DNA of 64,000 nucleotides from Duganella sp. Leaf126 (GTDB lineage: Bacteria; Pseudomonadota; Gammaproteobacteria; Burkholderiales; Burkholderiaceae_D), in contig NZ_LMNW01000031.1 of the NCBI RefSeq assembly GCF_001423125.1, positions 567,714-631,713 of the forward strand, given 5' to 3'. The position numbers were made by a program, and so were the translations under genes. The notes below the pieces were generated by a model. That model did no database searches. It was not told where the DNA came from and saw only the letters and a list, made by a program, of their open reading frames with translations. Below are positions 58,000 through 64,000 of the stretch, in pieces; the first letter of the stretch is position 1; every line of letters begins with the position of its first letter.

Positions 58000-58902
58000 A
58001 TGAGTCGCATCGATTACCGCGGGCTGGCCGCGCTCGACGCCGTGGTCGACCATGGCAGTTTCGACAAGGCCGCCGTCGCCCTTTCGATCACCCAGTCGGC
58101 CGTGTCGCAACGCTTGCGCATGCTGGAAACCCAGGCCGGCGAACTGCTGCTGATGCGCAGTCAGCCGCCGCAAGCCACCGAGGCCGGCCAGCGCCTGATC
58201 GCCCACTACCGCCAGGTGAGGCTGCTGGAGTCCGCCCTCGATGGCGCCGAGCGTTACGGCGCCGGCCGCCCGGAGCTGGCGATCGCGGTCAACGCCGACA
58301 GCGCGGCCACCTGGCTGCAGGAAGCGGTCACCCCGCTGATGGCCGGCGGCGACTGCATGCTGCACATCGCCATGGACGACCAGGACCACACGCTGGCCCT
58401 GCTGCGCGAGGGACGCGTGTTCGGCTGCGTCACCAGCGACACGGCCCACGTGGCCGGCACCACCGCCACGCCGCTCGGCCGGATGCGCTACCACTGCCTG
58501 GCCAGCCAGGACTTTGCCGCGCGCTGGTTTGCCGGCGGCTTGACGGCGGACGCCATCGCGACCGCGCCTGCCCTCGATTTCAACCGCAAGGATGCGCTGC
58601 TGTCGCGCTTTATCGCCCGCACCACCGGCTACCAGGGCCGCTACCGCCACCATTCGTATGCCTCGTCCGAAGGATTCGTGCGCTTTCTGGAAGCAGGATT
58701 TGCCTACGGCATGGCGCCGCACCTGCAATGCGCGGCCCAGCTGGCAGCCGGCACGCTGGTGGACCTGGCGCCGGGACAGGTGCTCGACGTGCCGCTGACC
58801 TGGTACCGCTGGGATATCCAGACGCCGCTGACACAAGCGCTGTCGGACCAGGTGATCGCCACGGCGCGGCGCTGGCTGTTGCAGGCCGACAGCGCCAGCT
58901 AG
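58000..58902 (+). CDS. argP: LysR-type regulator of the ArgP/IciA family
   Basis: 300-residue transcription factor. The N-terminal winged helix-turn-helix (about 1-60) reads RGLAALDAVVDHGSFDKAA and SITQSAVSQRLRMLE, which is highly typical of ArgP/LysG. A coiled linker follows, then a periplasmic-binding-protein-like effector domain (about 90-295). The divergent LysE/ArgO gene makes control of amino acid export the likely main function. GGAAAG is placed 5 nt before the ATG. It ends close to the duplicated segment described next to the SRAP gene. Confidence 0.92.
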   Translation: MSRIDYRGLAALDAVVDHGSFDKAAVALSITQSAVSQRLRMLETQAGELLLMRSQPPQATEAGQRLIAHYRQVRLLESALDGAERYGAGRPELAIAVNADSAATWLQEAVTPLMAGGDCMLHIAMDDQDHTLALLREGRVFGCVTSDTAHVAGTTATPLGRMRYHCLASQDFAARWFAGGLTADAIATAPALDFNRKDALLSRFIARTTGYQGRYRHHSYASSEGFVRFLEAGFAYGMAPHLQCAAQLAAGTLVDLAPGQVLDVPLTWYRWDIQTPLTQALSDQVIATARRWLLQADSAS

Positions 58903-58930
58903 CCGGCCCCTTGCGCAGCAACGCAGGCGA

Positions 58931-59147
58931 CAGGCTGACACCTGGGCGCATGCTGCCCGGTAGCACTGGCGCGGCCTGGTTCGCGTGGACTGCCGGACGT
59001 AAGGTCAAAACTGGCCGATCTGCCGTGCATGCTCCGGCAGCGCAGCGGACGCCAGGCACACCTGGCGCGTGCTGCCCGGTAGCGCTGGCGCCGCCTGGTT
59101 CGCGCGGACTGGCGGGCGTCAGGTCAAAACAGGTCGATCTGCCGCGC
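58931..59147. repeat. Imperfect direct duplication (two copies) beside the SRAP gene
   Basis: Two copies, 58931-59028 and 59053-59147, are offset by about 119-122 nt and share long runs such as GCTGCCCGGTAGC, GCCTGGTTCGCG and AGGTCAAAAC. The second copy includes the last codons and stop of the SRAP gene. On the minus strand the first copy therefore carries a relic of that same coding end (RQIGQF-stop against RQIDLF-stop). Small indels and scattered substitutions show that the duplication is not very recent. Confidence 0.85.
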
Positions 59148-59813
59148 GTCGGCGGGCGGTGCCGGCTTTTTCTTGCGCGGCGGTGGCGGATCGAACCAGG
59201 CGCGCATCAGTTCGGGGGGGAAGGACTGGAAATAGCTGCGGGCGCGTTCGGGATCGCGGCAGCGCAGCCAGTCGTCGTATTCGTCGGCGGCAATCACGAT
59301 CAGCGAACGCTTTTCGTCGCCGGGCTTGTGGAAGCGCCGCATCAGCGGATGGTCGTCGGCGTTGATGGTCAGCTGCGTGAACGAGTATTCGGGACCGTGT
59401 TCGCCGGGCCACTCGCGCCAGATGCCGGCCACCGCGAACGGCGCGCCGTCGGCGCGGCCGATCTGCCAGCGCTGGGCTGCGCCCGACTCGTAGTTGGGTT
59501 CGAAGAAGCCGGTCATCGGCACCAGGCACAGCTGCCCGTCGCACCAGCATTTTGCGTACGAGCGCAACTGCCCGACCGTTTCGCTGCGCGCATTCATGGT
59601 GTCCCAGGGCTTGACGCCGGGCGGAATCTGCCGCCGTGGCACCAGGCCGTAGGTGGCGGTGGTGCACACCAGCTGGCCCTGCGCGTTGTAGCGGATGATC
59701 GGCGCCGGATAATCCTTCCAGCTTTCCTGCGGCCAGTCATCGCCCTCGAACAGGGTCAGCTGGAACAGCTCGGCCAGCAATTCGCGCGACGTGGGCCGGT
59801 AGTTGGTGCACAT
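59124..59813 (-). CDS. SOS response-associated peptidase (SRAP, YedK/HMCES family)
   Basis: 229-residue protein that caps abasic sites in single-stranded DNA through a covalent bond to Cys2. The N-terminus MCTNYRP places Cys2 next to the initiator Met, as the mechanism requires. Other family regions are NARSETVGQLRSYA, CLVPMTGFFEPNY with the catalytic Glu, and the conserved His in HPLMRRFHKP. The Lys/Pro-rich C-terminal tail (PPPPRKKKPAPP) is an extension. The end of the gene lies in the second copy of a small duplicated segment. It is followed at once by the DUF5710 gene on the same strand. Confidence 0.93.
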   Translation of the reverse strand: MCTNYRPTSRELLAELFQLTLFEGDDWPQESWKDYPAPIIRYNAQGQLVCTTATYGLVPRRQIPPGVKPWDTMNARSETVGQLRSYAKCWCDGQLCLVPMTGFFEPNYESGAAQRWQIGRADGAPFAVAGIWREWPGEHGPEYSFTQLTINADDHPLMRRFHKPGDEKRSLIVIAADEYDDWLRCRDPERARSYFQSFPPELMRAWFDPPPPRKKKPAPPADARQIDLF

Positions 59814-59825
59814 GGAAGGGAAACC

Positions 59826-60188
59826 CTAGCCGCGCAGCCCGACCAGCAACTGGGCCACGCTGTCGTGGGTGGCGGTCCAGCCCGACGTGGCCAGCCTGGG
59901 CGCGCACACCGGGCAGGCCACGAACGGGTCGCAGTCGTGGCCGAGGTCAATGAACAGCTTGCCCATCACCGGCTTGCCGGCATAGGAATCGACGGTGACC
60001 GGGCGGTTTTTCAGCGAAGGGGCAGCAACGGCCGGCACGAAATCGGCGCCACCGGGCGGTAGCCAGCGCGCGAACGCCTCGGTCGGCTTACCGTCGGGCA
60101 CGTACCACGACTTGCGCTCGCCGTTCCAGCGCGCACCGAGCGCCTTGGCCTCGTCTTTTTCCGCGAACGGAACTTTAAGAAACATCAT
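59826..60188 (-). CDS. DUF5710-domain protein
   Basis: 120-residue protein. The N-terminal 45 residues match the DUF5710 pattern LKVPFAEKDEAKALGARWNG followed by KSWYVPDG, a module also found next to DNA primase or helicase domains and thought to bind nucleic acid. The C-terminal half contains CPVC, with a possible partner Cys earlier in DCDPFVAC, so a small metal site is possible. The ATG at 60188 has GGAG 8 nt upstream. It stands 12 nt from the SRAP gene on the same strand and is probably co-transcribed with it. Confidence 0.78.
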   Translation of the reverse strand: MMFLKVPFAEKDEAKALGARWNGERKSWYVPDGKPTEAFARWLPPGGADFVPAVAAPSLKNRPVTVDSYAGKPVMGKLFIDLGHDCDPFVACPVCAPRLATSGWTATHDSVAQLLVGLRG

Positions 60189-60272
60189 GCGGCATACTCC
60201 GTGGCGAATGGTGACAAAGCCGGTATTTTACGCGCCTGTGCGAAAATGCGTGTCTGTTACCCGGAGACACCG

Positions 60273-60947
60273 ATGCCCCTGATCGAACCACTGACACTGA
60301 CACTGCCCGAACTGGCCGAGCGCTGGCACATGACGCCGCAAGACATGCTGGCCGGTGCGGTACCGCAAGTGCTGCCGATGTATTTCTATTTCGACGGCCT
60401 GGTGTTCAGCTTTGGCGACAAGTGGCTGCGCGCCCACGGCGACGCCGCCATCACGCAAGACCTGGACACGCACCAGGCGCGCGCGGCGTCGATCGAGATC
60501 GACCTGCAGCGCCAGGCGCTGCACAAGCGCGGCCTGCTGAAACTGACGCAGTGGGAAGACGCGCTGAGCGACGCGGCGCTGGCCGAGCTGCAGGCCGAAT
60601 CGGACCGCCTGAATGGCGAGATCGTGCGCCTGACGGCGCTACTCAAGCAGCGCCACGAAGACCGTCAACAGCACGTGCGCAACGGCCTGCTGCGCGCAGC
60701 GCCGCGCACCCTGTCCGAGATCGCGCTGCACGGTAAAACCCGCTTTCCGCAATTCGCCTTCATGCCCAACACGGCGCCCGGCGCCGACAGCCCGGAACGC
60801 GTGCCCCCCGGCGCCGTGGTGGCAATGGAAGACGGCTTTCCGCTCAAGCAAGTGCTGACCGCCGCCGACCTGGTGATCGCCATGCTCGACATCAAGCTGG
60901 CAGAGCAGGCGGGGCTGCATCAGCAGTCGGGCCAGTCCGGCCCATGA
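60273..60947 (+). CDS. Uncharacterised protein with helical middle
   Basis: 224-residue soluble protein of unknown function. The N-terminal 70 residues, starting MPLIEPLTLTLPELAERWHM, resemble a small DNA-binding or helix-turn-helix module of the kind that begins with TLPELAERW. Residues about 75-150 are a strongly charged helical segment likely to form a coiled coil (ALAELQAESDRLNGEIVRLT). The C-terminal part has a short PNTAPGADSPERVPPG loop. GGAGA lies 5 nt before the ATG at 60273, so an in-frame ATG at 60201 is not preferred. It is divergent from DUF5710. Confidence 0.65.
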   Translation: MPLIEPLTLTLPELAERWHMTPQDMLAGAVPQVLPMYFYFDGLVFSFGDKWLRAHGDAAITQDLDTHQARAASIEIDLQRQALHKRGLLKLTQWEDALSDAALAELQAESDRLNGEIVRLTALLKQRHEDRQQHVRNGLLRAAPRTLSEIALHGKTRFPQFAFMPNTAPGADSPERVPPGAVVAMEDGFPLKQVLTAADLVIAMLDIKLAEQAGLHQQSGQSGP

Positions 60948-60957
60948 TGCAGGCACC

Positions 60958-60982
60958 GCAGCAGGAGCGGCGCCCCTGCTGC
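60958..60982. terminator. Hairpin between convergent genes
   Basis: An 8-bp stem (60958-60965 with 60975-60982) with a 9-nt loop lies between the convergent uncharacterised gene and the oxidoreductase gene. No T-run follows, so a terminator role is only weakly supported. Confidence 0.3.
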
Positions 60983-61015
60983 CCTGTCGCCGGCTGACCC
61001 GACGTCAGGCGCCGC

Positions 61016-62116
61016 TCATTTCAAGGCGATGCGTTTCTGCTCGCGCGCCGAGCGGTACACGGCCTCGATGATGCGGATATCGCGCAAGCCTTCTTCGCCG
61101 GGCACGATCGGCGTGCGGTCCTGCAGCACGCACTGGGCCATGTGGTCGAGCTGGCCGGCGAACTGGTTGGCCGACGCATTCGGCGGCGCCGTGATCTCGT
61201 TCTTGCGGCCGTCGCCGACCCATAATTTGTGCCCCTGGTAGGCGGTGGCCGGCTCCATCTCGATGCGGCCCTTGTCGCCCATCAGCAGGAACTGGTTGCG
61301 GTTGGCCGAGTACATCGACATGCACGAGCCGATCACGCCGGACGGGAATTCGAGCTCGAACTCGATCAGGTCTTCCACCTCGCGGAAGCGCGGGTCGGAG
61401 CGATCGGTGGTTTCCTTGGCATACACCGACACCGGTTCCTCGCCGGTCATGTAGCGCGCCGCCTGCAGTGCATAGATGCCGATGTCCATCAGCGAGCCGC
61501 CGCCCGACATCGCTTTTTTGACGCGCCAGTTATTGCCGCCCGTGGTGTAACCATGCTCGGAACGGAAATAGCGCAGCTTGCCGATCGTGCCGGCACGCGC
61601 CAGCCGCCGCGCCTCGAGGTTGAACGGCTCGAAGTGGCAGCGGTAGCCGATCATCAGTTTCTTGCCCGCCTGCTTGCAGGCGGCGATCATCGACTCGCAC
61701 TCGGCCGACGACAGCGCCATCGGCTTTTCGCACAGCACGTGCTTGCCCGCCTTGGCGCCGCGGATCGTGTACTCGGCGTGCATCGATACCGGCAGGCAGA
61801 TGTAGACGATGTCGATCTCGGGATTGTCCTTGATGCGATCGAAGTTCTTGTAATCGTAGATATTCGATTCCGGCACGCCGTATTCGCCGGCCACCTTTTT
61901 CGCCTTGACCGGGTCGCCGCTGACCAGCGCCACGAGCTTGCTGTGCTGGCAGTATTTGAATTGCGGGATGATGATGCCCAGGCCATACCCGCCCAGTCCC
62001 ACGATCGCGTAACCGAGCTTGCGGTCGGGATTGGCCCAGACGGGACCGGCCACCGCGGACGCCACCAGCACGCCGCCGGCGGTCATGACCAGATTACGCC
62101 GAGTAAAATTCATCAT
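61016..62116 (-). CDS. Tat-exported Gfo/Idh/MocA-family oxidoreductase
   Basis: 366-residue NAD(P)-dependent sugar oxidoreductase. The N-terminus has a twin-arginine signal (FTRRNLVMTAGGVLVASAVA), so it is probably exported folded with its cofactor. The Rossmann domain shows YAIVGLGGYGLGIIIPQF and the hallmark GKHVLCEKPMALS with the catalytic Lys. The C-terminal domain includes GGGSLMDIGIYALQAARYM with the conserved Asp. It resembles the periplasmic glucose-fructose oxidoreductase group. AAGGAG is 7 nt before the ATG. Substrate is not predictable, and no sugar-metabolism gene stands next to it. Confidence 0.9.
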   Translation of the reverse strand: MMNFTRRNLVMTAGGVLVASAVAGPVWANPDRKLGYAIVGLGGYGLGIIIPQFKYCQHSKLVALVSGDPVKAKKVAGEYGVPESNIYDYKNFDRIKDNPEIDIVYICLPVSMHAEYTIRGAKAGKHVLCEKPMALSSAECESMIAACKQAGKKLMIGYRCHFEPFNLEARRLARAGTIGKLRYFRSEHGYTTGGNNWRVKKAMSGGGSLMDIGIYALQAARYMTGEEPVSVYAKETTDRSDPRFREVEDLIEFELEFPSGVIGSCMSMYSANRNQFLLMGDKGRIEMEPATAYQGHKLWVGDGRKNEITAPPNASANQFAGQLDHMAQCVLQDRTPIVPGEEGLRDIRIIEAVYRSAREQKRIALK

Positions 62117-62279
62117 CCTCTATCTCCTTGTGGTCGTTTATATTTCTACTCCGGCAATTTTAGTACACATGCAAGCGCAGCGGCGCGTGGGCCGCATGCC
62201 GCGCGGCATAAATTTTGGCAGGGCCGCATCGCCGCGATCCGCGCTACCATGGGCAATTGCTTACACATGGAGCGCTGCC

Positions 62280-62912
62280 ATGAACGATCCGCACGCAACA
62301 CCCGAACGTCTGCCGATCGGTACCATCGACGGTGTCGCATTCGACGTCGCCGCCTGGAAACCGGCGCAAGCCGATGTCGATGTCAGCGTCGCCTGCATGT
62401 TCGAACACGAACTGGACGGCGCTGCCGTGGCCGGCGGCCTGCTCGGGCTCGACACGGCGCTGGGCGGCCAGCTGACCGCGCTGCGCGCCAGCGGCGCCTT
62501 CCAGGCGCAGGCGATGGAAACCATCCTGATCAGCCTGCCCCCAACCACGGTGCCCGCGCGCGCCGTGCTGGTGATCGGCCTGGGCGCCCCGGAAACCCTG
62601 GACGGCGACCGCCTGCGCCGCGCCGCCCGCGTGGCCATGCGCGAAGCGATCCGCCACGGCGCCCGCTCGCTGGCTTTCGCGCCCAGCGTGCTCGATGGCG
62701 GCGTGGGCGTCCACACCGACAATGCCAGCCTCGACATGCCAAGCAGGATGATGGACGGCATGCTCAGCGCCCTGCAGGCCGAACACGCACTGGCCCGGGC
62801 CGGCCTGGCGCCGCCGCCGTCGCTCCAACGCTGCACGTTCGACGTCGGCGCGCCGCGCCTGCACAGCGCGCACGCAGGCTTCCTCGCCGCTTTCAACGCG
62901 TTTTCACAGTGA
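62280..62912 (+). CDS. M17 peptidase N-terminal-domain-only protein
   Basis: 210-residue protein whose whole length matches the N-terminal, non-catalytic macro-like domain of M17 leucyl aminopeptidases. Examples are DVDVSVACMFEHELDGAAV, LTALRASGAFQAQAMETILI, and ARAVLVIGLGAPETLDGDRL. The metal-binding C-terminal peptidase domain is absent, and the gene ends with an ordinary stop, so peptidase activity is not expected. GGAG lies 7 nt before the ATG at 62280; longer in-frame starts run through noncoding sequence. The role is unknown. A ligand-binding or regulatory function is possible. Confidence 0.72.
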   Translation: MNDPHATPERLPIGTIDGVAFDVAAWKPAQADVDVSVACMFEHELDGAAVAGGLLGLDTALGGQLTALRASGAFQAQAMETILISLPPTTVPARAVLVIGLGAPETLDGDRLRRAARVAMREAIRHGARSLAFAPSVLDGGVGVHTDNASLDMPSRMMDGMLSALQAEHALARAGLAPPPSLQRCTFDVGAPRLHSAHAGFLAAFNAFSQ

Positions 62913-62969
62913 CGCCAGCAATAACGGTATATTGAACGCTTCTCCACACCCGTCAGCGAGGGAGCTGTC

Positions 62970-63446
62970 ATGCACCGATCGATCCGTCCCGCCATCGCAG
63001 TCCTGTTCGGCCTGGCAGCCGGCAGCGCCATGGCCACCGTTACCGTCACCTACGTCGACCCGCAGAAGATGACCGACGTGCCGCGCTTCGAAGCCGACCG
63101 CACCGCGATGGAAGCCGACTTCCGCAGCTACCTCGAAGAACTGGGCAAGCAGCTGCCCGCAGGACAGGACCTGAAGGTGGACATCCTCGACATCGACCTG
63201 GCCGGCGACGTCTTCCCACGCGTGCCGGTCCGCGACATCCGCGTCACCAAAGGCACTTACGACTTCCCCCGCATCCACCTGCGCTACCGCATCGAACAGG
63301 ACGGCAAGGTGCTGCGCAGCGGCGAGCGCGAACTGGCCGACCGCAATTACCAGCTGAACGGCGACATCAATCGCACCGAGCTCTATGGTTACGAGAAGCG
63401 GATGTTGGGCGAGTGGTTCAAAAAAGAACTGTTGGCGAGCAGGTAG
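62970..63446 (+). CDS. DUF3016-family secreted protein
   Basis: 158-residue protein with a signal peptide ending near SAMA (about residue 22), so it is probably periplasmic. The mature domain fits DUF3016: VTVTYVDPQKMTDVPRFE at the start, an LEELGKQLPAGQDLKVDIL strand-helix unit, and GDVFPRVPVRDIRVTKGT. No function is established for the family. GGGAG precedes the ATG by 5 nt. It stands 57 nt after the M17-like gene on the same strand. Confidence 0.85.
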   Translation: MHRSIRPAIAVLFGLAAGSAMATVTVTYVDPQKMTDVPRFEADRTAMEADFRSYLEELGKQLPAGQDLKVDILDIDLAGDVFPRVPVRDIRVTKGTYDFPRIHLRYRIEQDGKVLRSGERELADRNYQLNGDINRTELYGYEKRMLGEWFKKELLASR

Positions 63447-63717
63447 GCGCCCGCACCAAGCACGCCCCCGTCGGCTTCGGCAGCATCACGTCCGCACGCG
63501 TGCTGTGTCATCCAAGGCCATGGCTGCGCGGGGCCTGCGTACGATTGAGTAACCCGGCCGCATGAGGGTCTGCGGGCGCGCGAGACGACTCCCCCGCCCC
63601 GCCCAAAACGGCTTTTACCCGGAGAAGTCTTACTTGTCACAAATCGGAACGCGCACTCGGCAACTGCACCCGCACTTTCATCCCTATCATTGCTTCATGC
63701 GTCAATGGAGGGAGCTA
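63447..63717. other. Gap before the final gene
   Basis: 271 nt between the DUF3016 gene and the YidD-like gene. I see no supported gene or clear terminator here. An in-frame TTG at 63634 and an ATG at 63697 extend the final reading frame upstream but lack a convincing family match. Confidence 0.5.
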
Positions 63718-64000
63718 GTGAAAGGGCTAGCCCTTGCCACCATCAAGTTCTACCAGCGGAACATCTCGCCACACAAAGGCTTTCGTTGTGCATATGCGGC
63801 GTACACGAGCGATGCCAGCTGCTCGACCTTCGGCTACCGCGCCATCCGACGCTTCGGGTTGTGGGATGGACTTTTCATTCTGAACCGCCGACTGTCGCGC
63901 TGCGGCACGGCACATCGCATCGCGAACGGGGCGCAGCCGCGACCGATCCCCATGCCGAAGCGCCGGCAATCCGGCCATATCGACTGTGGTGGGTGCGCCA
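63718..64000 (+). CDS. YidD-like membrane protein insertion efficiency factor (partial)
   Basis: The frame is open to the end of the window, so the C-terminus is missing. The visible 94 residues start MKGLALATIKFYQRNISPHK, and IKFYQRNISP closely fits the YidD opening. The following Cys-containing region (FRCAYAAYTSDASCSTFGYR) and AIRRFGLWDGL also fit, but the segment between the two Cys is longer than the compact CRFxPSCS of typical YidD. I chose the GTG at 63718 because GGAGGGAG lies 4 nt upstream. Standard yidD sits between rnpA and yidC; neither is visible here, so this may be a separate paralog. Confidence 0.65.
   Translation, partial: MKGLALATIKFYQRNISPHKGFRCAYAAYTSDASCSTFGYRAIRRFGLWDGLFILNRRLSRCGTAHRIANGAQPRPIPMPKRRQSGHIDCGGCA

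Overview
The window is a 64-kb piece of a high-GC, gene-dense chromosome. Gene content points to a betaproteobacterium of the Oxalobacteraceae (Massilia/Duganella type): a Burkholderiales-style Tad pilus locus, the LysE/ArgP pair, the TrhO, DnaE and RhlE proteins, and many c-di-GMP and TonB genes. The family assignment is inference from protein character, with no database search. I see no tRNA, rRNA, CRISPR array, insertion sequence or prophage.

Layout. (1) 2-11887: Tad/Flp pilus locus. It holds the Flp pilin, a strong intergenic terminator, CpaA prepilin peptidase, an AAA ATPase, CpaB, the secretin CpaC, a small lipoprotein, CpaE, CpaF, TadB and TadC. A large Ig-like-repeat lipoprotein is coupled to tadC. 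(2) 11869-17275: an O-antigen ligase family gene (minus) facing away from four GT2 glycosyltransferases (plus); three of these are tandem paralogs and the middle one looks mosaic. (3) 17383-25787: housekeeping and signalling: a small protein, dnaE, trhO, a MASE1 histidine kinase with a FixJ-type regulator, and a VirK/YbjX (DUF535) gene. (4) 25879-30346: a PrtD-type type I secretion operon (ABC, HlyD, TolC) with no visible substrate gene. (5) 30640-42944: a ten-gene, tightly overlapping polysaccharide operon. It holds Wzm/Wzt with a carbohydrate-binding C-terminus, an FkbM methyltransferase, a 1203-residue multidomain glycosyltransferase, and a Gtr-like module (DPM1-like GT2, GtrA, GT-C-like membrane protein) interleaved with a GNAT and a PIG-L deacetylase. 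(6) 43041-57038: a 13-bp tandem repeat, a DEAD-box helicase, a propeller-type diguanylate cyclase, two TonB receptors (one with a Fur box), a chemoreceptor and a GGDEF-EAL protein. (7) 57308-64000: LysE/ArgP, a small duplicated segment beside an SRAP gene, and several small or poorly characterised genes, ending in a YidD-like gene cut by the window edge.

How it fits together. Much of the window concerns the cell surface: adhesion pili, export and modification of a surface glycan, type I secretion, iron uptake, and c-di-GMP enzymes that commonly govern such traits. The most system-like unit is region 5. It resembles ABC-transporter-dependent O-antigen systems in which a terminal methyl group is recognised by the Wzt C-terminal domain, here joined to a periplasmic Gtr-type sugar-modification set. 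This is inference from domain content and gene order. No gene-free stretch exceeds about 300 bases; the longer gaps are described in the feature list.
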